NCBI RefSeq assembly: GCF_964019385.1
Contig: NC_088655.1
Span: 25,740,364-25,804,363, forward strand
DNA length: 64,000 nt
Direction of reading: 5' to 3'
Source of the DNA: Sycon ciliatum
Taxonomy: Eukaryota > Porifera > Calcarea > Leucosolenida > Sycettidae
Part shown: piece by piece, positions 34,752-45,044 of the stretch
How the letters are laid out: every line of letters begins with the position of its first letter
Position numbering within the stretch: position 1 is the first letter of the stretch
Position numbers and translations under genes: made by a program
Notes under the pieces: model-generated
Seen by the model: the letters and a program-made list of their open reading frames with translations, nothing else
The model's database searches: none
Told to the model about the DNA's origin: nothing

Positions 34752-35165
34752 ATTTGACGAGGATTAGAGTTGTTCTCACTGCACTGGGTGCGGAAGTACT
34801 CATTGCGTTTTCTGCGGTACGCATTTGAGCATGCAGATCTGGCTCGCTTGAAGTCCTGATGTGCCGCCCAGTCCCCTTTGTTCGCGAGCCATTTCTTGTG
34901 GAGTCGAATTTTCCGCTGATTTAGCTGGAACAAGTCTCTATCCGACCAGGGTGGGTTTGATGGCCGTTTCCTCTGACTTGTAAGAATCTGCGGAGCATGC
35001 CTGTCCAGCACGTCCATGAACCCTCCATGCCACTGGTGCCACATTTGGTGCACGTCGGATCCAGGTGCAAATGCATGCAAGTTGGCTGCGATGAGGTCAG
35101 GCCGAAAAGACTCGAAGTCCATCCGGTGTAGATGGCGAGTGATGCGAGGTGCACGACTAGTAGTT
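33072..35165 (-). mobile_element. LINE B, 5'-truncated non-LTR retrotransposon
   Basis: On the minus strand, an endonuclease-to-RT linker (MDFESFRPDL, PWSDRDLFQLNQRK, KRNEYFRTQ) is followed by a full RT. The endonuclease is missing, so the element is 5'-truncated at about 35165. It is joined in frame to LINE C. One frameshift near 34700 separates linker and RT. Confidence 0.75.
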
Positions 35166-35784
35166 TGCGCAGTGAGGAGTTGCACAATAGCCAGGTTTCC
35201 TCCCTGCACAGTCCGAAGGCATTGAGGAGTCTCTCTCACCAAGCCTCCCAGGGCACCGACAACCACAGGGACCACGTCAACCTGGGTGAGGGACCAAATT
35301 CTGGAAATCTTCTGCTTCAAGTCATAATATTTCGAGTGCTTTTCAGCCATTTTCTTATTGATGTTGTTCTCACCAGGAACGCTGATGTCTATGATGTATG
35401 CGATGCGCTCCTTCTCAGCAACAAGAAGCAGATCGGGCCTGTTTGCTGATAGTTTCAGGTCAGTTGGGACCGAATACTCCCAATAGAGCCGATACCGATC
35501 ACTTTTGACCAATGCCTTGAGCTGGTGGTCGAATCGTGAAGCACCCTATTATATATTTTTATTTTCTCTTATTACCAGTGGGACCATTGTCATTAGGTTT
35601 AGGCCTGCTTTGGAACTCCACTTTAAATAAAGCCAAACAACCCGGCAGTAGGTACATGCAGATCCCATGCTCTACACATTTCGAAGTGCACATACAATGT
35701 ACTTGACTATCCGGCTATGACGTTCGATATAACCATGATAACTGGTCCGAGCAAGAACTGGGCAGGCACTGACAATATGGTCAA
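35165..35784 (-). mobile_element. LINE C, C-terminal piece (interrupted)
   Basis: Minus strand encodes DHIVSACPVLARTSYHGY (end of a zinc-binding block), then in another frame RYRLYWEYSVPTDL, RPDLLLVAEKE, YIIDISVPGENN and PVVVGALGGL. This RPD...IIDxSVP module is a conserved C-terminus of a LINE type whose core resembles a PD-(D/E)XK nuclease. The matching upstream piece is at 41817-42122, on the far side of a transposon. Several frame changes mark it as dead. Confidence 0.65.
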
Positions 35785-36948
35785 TAGACCAATCCCGAAA
35801 AGATTGTCTGGGTTCGAAAGGGGGCATGTCAACTGAGAGTACACTGTACAACACATACATGGCACTACCTGATCAGCATGCACACAGGACGTGTTTGATA
35901 GTTCGCGTGTGAATGCGAGGGTAAGTACACGGTTTTCTCGTTAGTTGCATGCAAGAGATGCGACAGAAAGCAAAGCCCTTTGTAGTTTTCTCTCTCGCAC
36001 TGGTAATGGTCTGCTGTTGGAGTTGAAATGCTAAGACATAATCCTTGTTTCGCTCTTCTGTGTAGTGTGAAGAGGTCAACGAACATGTAGAGCTCACTTT
36101 GATGAAGTAGGCAAGGCTGTGAGCGCTGTGGCTCAAAGCGATAGGCCCTAAATCTTACGAGATTTTTCGAGTGCTATTGTTTGTTGCGAGCGCTTCGTCT
36201 TCGATGAGTTCTGCCTCTTTCCTGGCAGCTGCCCTCCTATAGGACCAACCACGAAGTGACTTTACTCATCTGCAGCCGATCAGTGTTATAGTGCACAAGA
36301 AGATATTGTTTTCGCCAAGCCAGTGCCCCGCCAAAGACCATCGCCGTGTCACACCGTCGGAACGAGTTCATGATGAGAAACATCATTCGCGCGAGCGTGA
36401 TGAAGAACTATTTCGAAAGACAACATAGTCTTTACCCCCGAGACGACAACTATGCGCACGTCCTGCAAGGGGAGAATGTCACCAGCGACATCAACGAAGA
36501 CGACGGCAGTATTTCGGAAACCTGGAGTCAGCGGAGGTCGTCAAGCTCCTCCGCGACCCGGTACATGTACAATAGGTGACATGTCGACACGAGCGTGCGG
36601 AAACACAGCATACACTGAAGTAATATTGCGAGAGTTTGCGGAAGGAGTCCAAGTCGGGAAATCCATCAGCTCCAAAAGCTACCTGTAGGTGGGCGATGAG
36701 AGTCCAGCTTCAGACTACAACAGTCAGGACTTGTAAATAGTTGAACTTTGTGAAGCGGCAGATCGAGTTAGTTAGCTGAAATCGTAGCCTGTTGCAGTAT
36801 GTCGGCGCTATGTAGCTTGCATTTTTACGGAGAGTCCATCGCCACGCGAATGTTTCTCTCCTCACCGAGAGCTTGCTGGCCTCCAAACTCCGTCAGGGTC
36901 TGCCTAAGGTACCGAAGGTCCTTTGACTAGCTGCTGGCAGGACTCCAT

Positions 36949-37281
36949 TGTAGTAAACTCCTGGGCTAGGGTTTACCATCTTTATTTACAAGACAAACAA
37001 CAGAACAGCTAGTAGAAGTCCGAACAAAGAAGTGAAGTGAGTAGAGCTACCACAAGCCACATAGGCCTGAGTCCCCAAGTACTCGTCCGTGTATGGAAGG
37101 ATGGAAAGTGTGGCGCGTGCGTGGTACAAAGGGGTGCATTCATGCGGCGTTCATACAGACGTGTGAAAGCAGCACTGCAGAGTTCATGCAGAGGTGTGAA
37201 AGCAGCTCTCACGCACAGTTATGAATGCAAGAGAGAGACAGAGAGAAAGCTATGTACAGTTATGAGTATCATTACGCTACA
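36949..37281 (-). repeat. gypsy 3' LTR
   Basis: 333 bp, TGTAGC...CTACA as read on the minus strand, identical by eye to the other LTR. Confidence 0.92.
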
Positions 37282-37321
37282 TCTCCCCCAACAGGAAGGA
37301 GAGCACCTGGGAGCGTAAGAG

Positions 37322-40300
37322 TCACAAGTCCAGGCGGTCAGGTGGTCGCACGGCACGGCCTGAGCGGGTGGTGTCAACGTCGGCGGTGGCAGCTGCGTCG
37401 GGTGCACCTGGTGTCGCCACAGCAGGGTGGCGCTCAACTGGGGTAGCCGCGTCGGATGGCGCGGGAATCGGCAGGATGGGGCCATCGTCTGGGATCCGTT
37501 GCGGCAGAGGGCGTAAGTTGCGGACGTTGCGCCGCAGGACGGAGCCGGCTGATGTGACGAGGAAGGAGCGCTCACTCAAGCGTTCCTTCACGGTGCCTTC
37601 GCGGGCGAGGTCTACCAACCACACCCGATCGCCAGGTCCGAGTGGGGATGGGGCCCGAGCGGCATGATGGTCATCAAACGTGTCTGCCTGGGCGGATTTC
37701 CGGGCCACCACCCGTCGTCGGAACTCGATGAGGTCGGGCCACTCAGGGGCCAGAGCTGATTCAGGTAGTGGCAGGCTAGACTGGATCCTGCGACCCATCA
37801 GGAGCTGTGCGGGACTAGGGCCACTCTGGAGGGGCGTGGAGCGGTACGCCAGCAGTGTACTAGGGAGATCCGGGTCTTTCCGCAGCATCTCTTTGATGGT
37901 ACGAACGGCTCTCTCTGCCATGCCATTGCTCTGGGGGTACCGTGGAGAGGAGGTTCGGTGCTGAATTGAGTGGCGAGCCAGGAAGAGAGCGAACTCGTCA
38001 CTAGAGAATTGGGGACCGTTGTCGGACACTAGTCCTTCTGGGGTGCCATAGCGAGCGAAGTGCAGGGATAGGGCGGCTATTACTGCATGGGATGTGGTAG
38101 ACTTGAGCTGATCCACTTCAATGAATCGGGAGAAGTAGTCCACCGTTAGGAGATAATCGTGACCCTCGAAATGAAACAGGTCGACTGCGAGTCGCTGCCA
38201 GGGTCGTGCTGGGAGAGCCTGTGGTAGGAGCGGTGCAGCAGGCACGAGACGCTCCTTGCTGCAGGCTTCGCAGGTCTGGACAACGTCTGCAATCTGGGCG
38301 TCGAGGCCAGGCCACCACACTGCCGTTCGAGCTCGGGCGCGGCACTTGGTCACCCCCTGATGACCGTCATGGATGGTACGGAGCACCTCAGGCTGCATGT
38401 CACGGGGGATGACGATACGGGTGTTGAAATACACAATGCCATTGGCCACCGATAGGCAAGACCGGGCTGGATAGAATGGCAGCAGTGCAGGCGGAACGTC
38501 GCGGGCCCGCTCTGGCCAGCCGCTGAGGGTCCGCTGTGCGACGTCGGACACGACGGGGTCTTCTGCTACCGCTGCTCTGATGCGGTCCTGAAACGTGGGA
38601 GAGGCATACTCAGCAGACACGGACGCTACCTGGATATCGATGTCACCCAGCAAGTCTTGCATACTGCCTTGAGGGTCTGCTGCACCGGATGGGGAGCGAG
38701 ACAGGGCGTCGGCCACGACGAGACGTGGACCCGGCACATAGGTCGCGGTGACGCTGAACTGGAGGAGGCGCATCAGCATCCGTTGACAGCGGAGTGGGAC
38801 ATTGTCCAGGTCTCGCGAGTTGATGAGAGGGATCAACGGTTTGTGATCTGTGTGGACTTCAAATGGCAGGCCGCCCCGGATGTACTGTTGGAAATGGTCG
38901 CAGGCCCAAGTGACGGCGAGGAGCTCCTTCTCAATTTGAGCATAGCGTTGCTGCGTCTCGTTGAGAGATTTGGAGGCAAACGCGATGGGGCGGAGGTCGT
39001 CTCCGTCACGTTGCCAGAGTGCTGCACCAAGACCATAGCTGCTTGCATCGGCGCTGATGACTACAGGCTGAGATGGGTCAAAGAATGCCAGGTCACTGGC
39101 GGCAGCTGCGAGCTCCTTCATCTTGGCAAACGCATCCCGTTGGGCTGCGTCCCAGCACCACACAGTATTGTGGCGCAGCAGAGCCCGGAGTGGCGTCGAG
39201 ACAGATGCAAGGCCCGGCAGAAACTTGCCGATGTAGTTGAATAGTCCGAGAACCCGTCGCAGACTTGGCACATCAGTTGGCGCGGCGAGGTCCAACAGAG
39301 CCGAAATGCGGTCCGGGTCGGGGCGCACACCGTTGTGGCTAATGCTGTGCCCGAGGAACTTGAGGGATGCTCGACCAACTTGGCTCTTGTCAGGGTTTAG
39401 AGTGACATTGGCCTGGGCGAGAGCTTGATAGACGGCAGTCAGAGCTGTGTCGTGAGCCTCCTGGCTGGATCCAAAGATCAAGATGTCGTCCATGAATACC
39501 ACCACTCCTGGGATACCATCCAGGATGCCCATCAGTTTGCGCTGGAAGATCTCCGGTGCTGATGAAATCCCAAAGGGCAAGCGGCGGAACTTGTATCTGC
39601 CAAACGGGGTGATGAATGTGGTGAGGTGTTGAGATTCGTCGGCGAGCGGAACCTGCCAGAACCCCTTCTTCGTATCCAGGGTGGAGAACACAGTCGCTCC
39701 CGATAGCTTAGCCATCGTTTCCTCAACGGTCGGGAGGACAAATGTCTCACGCTTCACGCCTGTGTTTAGCCTCTTCAGGTCTACGCAAATGCGGACGTCA
39801 CCATTTTTCTTCCGAACCGCCACCATTGGTGCACACCACTCCGTCGGTTCTGTGACCGGTGTGATGATCCCGGAATCCACCATGTTCGTCAGCTCCTTCT
39901 TCACCTTTTGGAGCAGCGGGAATGGTACACGCCTGGCCACTGGGCAGTGGTACGGGCGAGCATCGGGCAGAAGACGTATCGATACTGGTGGTCCGGTCAT
40001 ACAGCCAAGTGGAGGTGCAGGTGGAGCGGAGACGTTGTGAACTCCTGGCTGCACAAAACCCATGCGGAAAGAAGCTTGTCGGCTCAACAGGTTCGCACCC
40101 GAGGCGGAGAGGACATGGACATCATGCGGGAAGAGTTGTCCGTTGGTGTCTCTACTTAGGACTGTAAACTTTCCCGCAAGTGTCAGTGGTGTGCCATCGG
40201 GTCCCAGGAGTGCAGCTGCTGGCGTCTGGAGCGTGGGGGACGGGACTAGCGTGCTAAACGTGTCCGCGTTCATTACAGACGTGTCCGCGCCAGTGTCCAC

Positions 40301-41257
40301 TTTGAAGAGTACTTCCGTGTTCCCTATCGGAATGAAGCGCATCCAAGGCTCGTCAGGCAGCTGGTCAGTTGAAACGCCTCCCATAAACAGATATGCGCCT
40401 GTGCTGATGTCTGCAGTCGGTGTAGGCTGCACTGCATGCACCAACTTCTGGCCTGCGCCTGGTTCACTGGCTAGCCTACTAGGCTTACTCAAGCATACCC
40501 TACTGAAGTGGCCTGTTTTCCCACAAGAGGAGCACTTCTCGGACCGTGCAGGACACTCACGGCGTGAGTGGGTCGCTGGCCTGCCACACCACCTGCAGGA
40601 CGCATCATCCGTACCAAACGGCGTAGACCTACGAGTCGAACTAAACTGCTGTGCCCGGCCGCCGCTGTTGGCCTTGGCTGTGCTGATTCCGGCTGCCTGA
40701 GGTGGCGCAGACACTTCCAACTGATGGCGCTGCGCAGCTACTTGGCGATGAACCTGCTCGTAGTTTCGAGCGTATGTGGCTGCCTTGGCCAGGTCCGGCT
40801 TATCGAGAAGTTGCAGCTCGAGTGTCAACTTACGATCGATGAGGTTAGCCATGAAGCGATCACGGATTCGCTCGTCCCGGGCTCCCGAGAAGTCGCATTT
40901 ATCTGCGATACGATGCAGACGACGAAGATATTCGTCAACGGATTCCGATGGCGACTGGATCGCCCGCTCGAACATAGTTCTTTCATGTACCACATTCGAC
41001 ACTGGTTTGAAATACTCGGACATTTTCTTGACCACCTCGTCAAACTTCTCCGCATCGCCGGCGTCATCAAACTTCAGTTGTTTGTGGACTACTGTCGCCT
41101 GTGGTCCCATGCTGTAAAGGAGCGTGGCTACCTGGACATCCTCATCGTCCTTGTGCAGTTTAGTAACTTTCCTGTACTGCCGAAAACGATCGAGCCAGTC
41201 ATCCCAGGCAGAGGGATCAGCGAAGTCAAACTGACATGGTGGCTGAAATCGAGACAT
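37322..41257 (-). CDS. gypsy gag-pol polyprotein (element fossil, looks whole)
   Basis: 1311 codons in one frame. Domains in order: gag (about residues 1-200), two CCHC/CCHH-like knuckles (CRWCG...REC and CSSCGKTGHFSRVC, about 220-256), aspartic protease (VDTGADTSV, about 320), RT with RRLPFGISSAPEIFQ and VFMDDILIFG (about 430-620), RNase H (ISADASSYGLGAAL), and integrase with an HHCC finger ending CEAC and catalytic core (about 950-1200). There is no envelope and no chromodomain that I can see. Gag and pol share one frame. The order PR-RT-RH-IN is that of Ty3/gypsy. Confidence 0.92.
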   Translation of the reverse strand: MSRFQPPCQFDFADPSAWDDWLDRFRQYRKVTKLHKDDEDVQVATLLYSMGPQATVVHKQLKFDDAGDAEKFDEVVKKMSEYFKPVSNVVHERTMFERAIQSPSESVDEYLRRLHRIADKCDFSGARDERIRDRFMANLIDRKLTLELQLLDKPDLAKAATYARNYEQVHRQVAAQRHQLEVSAPPQAAGISTAKANSGGRAQQFSSTRRSTPFGTDDASCRWCGRPATHSRRECPARSEKCSSCGKTGHFSRVCLSKPSRLASEPGAGQKLVHAVQPTPTADISTGAYLFMGGVSTDQLPDEPWMRFIPIGNTEVLFKVDTGADTSVMNADTFSTLVPSPTLQTPAAALLGPDGTPLTLAGKFTVLSRDTNGQLFPHDVHVLSASGANLLSRQASFRMGFVQPGVHNVSAPPAPPLGCMTGPPVSIRLLPDARPYHCPVARRVPFPLLQKVKKELTNMVDSGIITPVTEPTEWCAPMVAVRKKNGDVRICVDLKRLNTGVKRETFVLPTVEETMAKLSGATVFSTLDTKKGFWQVPLADESQHLTTFITPFGRYKFRRLPFGISSAPEIFQRKLMGILDGIPGVVVFMDDILIFGSSQEAHDTALTAVYQALAQANVTLNPDKSQVGRASLKFLGHSISHNGVRPDPDRISALLDLAAPTDVPSLRRVLGLFNYIGKFLPGLASVSTPLRALLRHNTVWCWDAAQRDAFAKMKELAAAASDLAFFDPSQPVVISADASSYGLGAALWQRDGDDLRPIAFASKSLNETQQRYAQIEKELLAVTWACDHFQQYIRGGLPFEVHTDHKPLIPLINSRDLDNVPLRCQRMLMRLLQFSVTATYVPGPRLVVADALSRSPSGAADPQGSMQDLLGDIDIQVASVSAEYASPTFQDRIRAAVAEDPVVSDVAQRTLSGWPERARDVPPALLPFYPARSCLSVANGIVYFNTRIVIPRDMQPEVLRTIHDGHQGVTKCRARARTAVWWPGLDAQIADVVQTCEACSKERLVPAAPLLPQALPARPWQRLAVDLFHFEGHDYLLTVDYFSRFIEVDQLKSTTSHAVIAALSLHFARYGTPEGLVSDNGPQFSSDEFALFLARHSIQHRTSSPRYPQSNGMAERAVRTIKEMLRKDPDLPSTLLAYRSTPLQSGPSPAQLLMGRRIQSSLPLPESALAPEWPDLIEFRRRVVARKSAQADTFDDHHAARAPSPLGPGDRVWLVDLAREGTVKERLSERSFLVTSAGSVLRRNVRNLRPLPQRIPDDGPILPIPAPSDAATPVERHPAVATPGAPDAAATADVDTTRSGRAVRPPDRLDL

Positions 41258-41318
41258 ACTACTGTTCTACAGTGGATCAATACGGAACTCTCATATGTAG
41301 ATCCTGTTCACTGCGCCA

Positions 41319-41651
41319 TGTAGTAAACTCCTGGGCTAGGGTTTACCATCTTTATTTACAAGACAAACAACAGAACAGCTAGTAGAAGTCCGAACAAAGA
41401 AGTGAAGTGAGTAGAGCTACCACAAGCCACATAGGCCTGAGTCCCCAAGTACTCGTCCGTGTATGGAAGGATGGAAAGTGTGGCGCGTGCGTGGTACAAA
41501 GGGGTGCATTCATGCGGCGTTCATACAGACGTGTGAAAGCAGCACTGCAGAGTTCATGCAGAGGTGTGAAAGCAGCTCTCACGCACAGTTATGAATGCAA
41601 GAGAGAGACAGAGAGAAAGCTATGTACAGTTATGAGTATCATTACGCTACA
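41319..41651 (-). repeat. gypsy 5' LTR
   Basis: 333 bp, followed on the minus strand by the primer-binding site. Confidence 0.92.
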
Positions 41652-41816
41652 TCCATCAAATCCTTTAGCTTCAGCTCGGCGAGCAAAAGTCTCTCTCTCC
41701 TCCGCCATGAGCTGACACACATAAACTGAATACAAAACGATGCACTTCACACGTGCTGGCTTGCACGCGTGCCCCCTTTCAAGAACCCAGACAATCTTTT
41801 CGGGATTGGTCTATTG

Positions 41817-42122
41817 TTGCTAAGCTGCCCTTGCAAAGCCTGCATCAGTTCGAGCAATTGACTTCATTATGGCGTATTGGTAATGTTTCGTTTTGAGGGA
41901 TTGGTCTTGTGCTGCCATAATCATGCCTTCAGTTGAAGGTTTCAGTGTCCTTGATTTCAGCCACATGAAGGTAAGCTCCTTATCTAGGCGATTTCCCTCC
42001 AAGCGGCTCCAATATCTCCCATGCAGCGGCATAGTGAAAGGTGTTTTGGATTTTCGCTCTGCGCACGCTTGTTTAATGGTATGCTTATTGGGTAAAGCTG
42101 GTCCAGCTGCTGGCAGATCCAA
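41817..42122 (-). mobile_element. LINE C, upstream piece
   Basis: Minus strand frame with MPLHGRYWSRLEGNRLDKEL, FMWLKSRTLKPSTEGMIMAA and QDQSLKTKHYQYAIM. This is the block that lies just before the zinc-binding and RPD modules in the same LINE type. It continues across the inserted 6-kb element into 35784-35165. It has no start of its own, so the rest of the LINE is missing upstream. Confidence 0.65.
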
Positions 42123-42154
42123 ACTCGACAGGAACTAAGCGGCTTTATTATTAT

Positions 42155-42290
42155 TATTCAAATGATCAGTCGGGGAAGTGAACTGCCTGAAAAGAGAAAA
42201 ATCGTCAGACCCACCAGGACTCGAACCCGGGACCTTGCTTGTCATGAGCAATGCTCTAACCACTGAGCTATGGGGGGGGGGGCATATGTG
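42155..42290 (-). repeat. tRNA-derived SINE-like unit, loop CATGACA, copy 1
   Basis: The tRNA-like part is 42207-42278 on the minus strand, with A box TAGCTCAGTGG, perfect stem TTGCT/AGCAA, loop CATGACA (A at position 33) and B box GGTTCGAGTCC. The acceptor is a poly(C/G) run and does not pair. The unit also includes the flanking TCAAATGATCAGTCGGGG phrase. Confidence 0.65.
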
Positions 42291-42477
42291 GGACCAGGCT
42301 GAACCTAGAAGGCGCTGACAAGTTTTTCACTCCAAAGGCAGCTCACAACACGTGCCACACATACTGATTGCACTTGGGTCTTTTTCCCTCCCCCAGGGGA
42401 CCAACCACGGTCAGTTTCTGGACCCTACCAGAAGTGAAAGAAAGTGATTAATTTTTGAAAGGATTGGGAGGACTTCA

Positions 42478-42592
42478 AATTCAAATGATCAGTCGGGGAA
42501 GTTAACTGCCTGAAAAGAGAAAGAATCGCCAGGCCCACCAGGACTCGAACCCGGGACCTTGCTTGTCATGAGCAATGCTCTAACCACACAGT
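42478..42592 (-). repeat. tRNA-derived SINE-like unit, copy 2, truncated
   Basis: Direct copy of the unit at 42155 but cut off within the A box region near 42592. Same loop CATGACA. The stretch between the copies (42291-42477) shows no gene. Confidence 0.6.
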
Positions 42593-42787
42593 CTCTCGGA
42601 GGCAAGAATACACAAGGGTCTCAGCGAACACACTGGTAATTATTAAACATTGAACTGAACTGAAATGCAACTTTAACTGACCATGAAATTTAAACTGGCA
42701 ATGAAATGAACTGACAATTAATTTCTAATTATAACTGGCCACAAAAGACTCGTGAGCAGCAGCTTTTACGCACAGGCAGACTCCGTA

Positions 42788-42880
42788 CACTAATGTACGG
42801 GGATACGCTAACGTACGGGGATATAGTAACGTGCGGGAATATGCTAGCGTACGGGATACAGTAACGTACGGGGATATGCT
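42788..42880. repeat. short minisatellite TAACGTACGGGGATA
   Basis: About five imperfect copies of an 18-20-bp unit, next to the MITE that follows. Confidence 0.65.
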
Positions 42881-42888
42881 ATACGCTC

Positions 42889-43280
42889 TGTCCCCGGGGA
42901 AAATTGCGATTCCGCGGCCGCGTTTTTTTCCGCGTTTTTTTGCGATTTTTTAAAAGACCGCGTTTTCCGCGATTTTCCCGCGTTTGTTGAACTTTTCTGT
43001 TGCACTACACGTACACACAGTGCACTGTTCGGTCAGCAACGTCTCATCCGGTGGCGGCTTTGTACTCAAAAGTCAAATATGACGAGCGCTTACACCAGAG
43101 ACTTGTAACTGATTGATTTCACTACATACTCACTGAAAATTGCCTCATATCAACTGCTAACTTGCCGCCGCGAGATGATATCAATAATATTCACCGCATA
43201 TTTACCGCAAATTCACCGCAAATTATGCCATATTATGCCGCGTTTTTAGCCGCGTTTTTCCGCAATTTTCCCCGGGAACA
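42889..43280. mobile_element. solo TGTCCCCGGGG MITE
   Basis: 392 bp, with ends TGTCCCCGGGGAAAATTGCG and CGCAATTTTCCCCGGGAACA. It is the uninterrupted relative of the element at 5424-8018 and gives the empty site for the TAGATGAC transposon. The flanks (ATACGCTC/GTACCCTA) match at only 5 of 8 bases. Confidence 0.8.
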
Positions 43281-43619
43281 GTACCCTACAAAAGCAGCGC
43301 CATGGCTCATGCGTCCCCTGCGTTCCTCGGATGTTGTTGTTGTCGTTTTTTTGTTTTTTGTTTTTTTGGACAGTGCATGATAAAATAAAAATGGCAACGC
43401 GGCACTGACTTTTGACTCATGGGTAGGATTTCTTCGTTGCCACAATAGATGACTTGCACAAAGATTGTCTGGGTTCGAGACGGGGCAAGTGGACCTTCTG
43501 ACTCTGACTTCCCCACCTTTTGAGTTCGTGACTTTCGAAGTTTCGCTTTTTGCCTGACGAACACTGAGCTAGTTTTTTTGGCTAGAGAGTAGAGTTGTTT
43601 TGATTCGGCTTGTATCGTC

Positions 43620-44039
43620 ATGCCGAAGCGCTGCTACACTCCTGAATGCACTAGCAGACGAGAGATGGAACTGAGGCTCCCATTCCATACGTTCCTTTTT
43701 GAGCCGGCCGGCCGGGAGGCAGAAAAAATGAGGGAATATTATTTTAGTATCATTGGTGTAGGCTGCAACAAGCACGTCGTGGTCCTGAAGTGTGACTACT
43801 TTCCCGCAGTGGAAGCGAAGTCAAGCACAACGAAAGTTTGTGGACGTCTGAGAAAGAACTCGATTCCCTTCGATTCGGCTGCACTAGCTCCAGAGCGACC
43901 CCAGTCTCCTGAGGACAGACTGCGGAGAGGCCAGGAACCTGCCGAGTCAAGAGTGGAAGCCCAAACCACGAAAATGAGGGGTGGAAGGACTGAGTGTGAG
44001 AGCCAGATGGCCTTTAGCAGTACTTCAAGTAGTATCTGA
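43620..44039 (+). CDS. THAP-like zinc-finger ORF in transposon, copy 2
   Basis: 139 codons, MPKRCYTPECTSRR. C5 and C10 plus C49-x2-H52 give a C2CH pattern that the other copy lacks (Phe at 49), so this copy is nearer the ancestral form. The following KCDYF and IPF motifs recall the C-terminal part of a THAP domain. No catalytic domain follows. It was called from its ATG, which lies 170 bp inside the left end. Confidence 0.5.
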   Translation: MPKRCYTPECTSRREMELRLPFHTFLFEPAGREAEKMREYYFSIIGVGCNKHVVVLKCDYFPAVEAKSSTTKVCGRLRKNSIPFDSAALAPERPQSPEDRLRRGQEPAESRVEAQTTKMRGGRTECESQMAFSSTSSSI

Positions 44040-44099
44040 GTTGAAGGAGAGAACAAGTGTGCTGGAGAAACGCTGCGAAGTCCTCAGGCCTGATGTGTA

Positions 44100-44640
44100 C
44101 TAGCTACTGTTGAAGTCTCACTTGTTCCGATATGAACACTTCATCAGCCCTGACTCTGAGCAGCTGTATCTAGACTTGGACTTAGGCCAGAGACATAGCA
44201 TTGTAAACCTTACTGAAGCCATTATGTATCCAATGCCTGGCTCTAGTGAGAAAGCAGTTTGGCGCAGGTTCGCAAACTATGATTGAATCAGGGAGTGGTG
44301 GAAAGTCACATTATACCTCCCCATGATTAGCTGGTAATGACGACGATGCGGCTCCGGCTGGGTCTCAGTCTTAGAAAGGATTTGTTGGAGCATCATCAAA
44401 CAGTGCATTCGCCTTCATCATACACTGGCTCCGTTGCCTACAGTAATTCACATTTTGACGGGGCGCGCTGGGACGATACGGAAGGAGCGGCGGGAACCAT
44501 TGGAGTGCTCATGATGCTGGTTAGCGGAGACCGATGTGTCAGGAACGGGAACGCAACCGCACTACTGTACAGATCAGGAAGCGATGGAAGAGTTGAATCT
44601 GCTCAGCCTTCCATGCCGTGTACAGGGACACAAGCGTAAA
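44100..44640 (+). CDS. unrecognised short ORFs, copy 2
   Basis: Counterparts of 6575-7103. The frame 44337-44639 (100 codons) is conserved in length with the other copy. Function unknown. Confidence 0.25.
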
Positions 44641-45044
44641 AATGGCTACATTTCAAATGTGAACTGGCGATGGCATTGTGTGGCGACGAACACAACTGCA
44701 ACTGTTCAAATTTCAGCATTTCGAACATTATGCTTCCCATGATAACTCACCGAATGGCTCACATGACGGAGTGGGACATTACCAGGCTAGGATTATCATT
44801 TGCTGTATTTATGGATAGTCCTTGAGTTTTCAGATGAAGGGCTTTATCTTTTACCTGTCGTTCCTTTAGTATGGCACAATGTCCATGGCTGCTTCCTTGT
44901 CTTCATAACAGACTGGTATAATCAGCATGATTCCGCTTTTTTTGAGAAGAAATAAAACTTTCCTTTCGGAAAGGAAGCCCAGAAACGGCAACCCCCATGG
45001 ACTGTGCTTTATGACTCTCGTCCATCGACGTTAACCGTCGCAAT

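Larger units (their letters stand above)
36949..41651 (-). mobile_element. Ty3/gypsy LTR retrotransposon, looks whole
   Basis: 4703 bp, with two 333-bp LTRs (36949-37281 and 41319-41651) that read identically, and a 5-bp target duplication TCCAT (36944-36948, 41652-41656). A primer-binding site starting TGGCGCAGTGAA lies at 41301-41318 and a purine tract lies next to the 3' LTR (about 37282-37298). One long gag-pol frame without apparent breaks. Identical LTRs imply a recent insertion, the youngest datable event here. Confidence 0.92.
35785..41813. mobile_element. TAGACC-ended DNA transposon carrying a gypsy element
   Basis: Inverted ends TAGACCAATCCCGAAAAGAT run on into TGTCTGGGTTC at both sides. 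It sits inside LINE C. Without the gypsy insertion it is about 1.3 kb. It has one unrecognised frame (36346-36579, MSHRRNEFMMRN...) and no transposase, so it is non-autonomous. The inner half of the end, AAAGATTGTCTGGGTTCGA, is shared with the TAGATGAC transposons at 5.5 and 43.4 kb, so the two belong to one group. No clear target duplication is visible. Confidence 0.75.
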
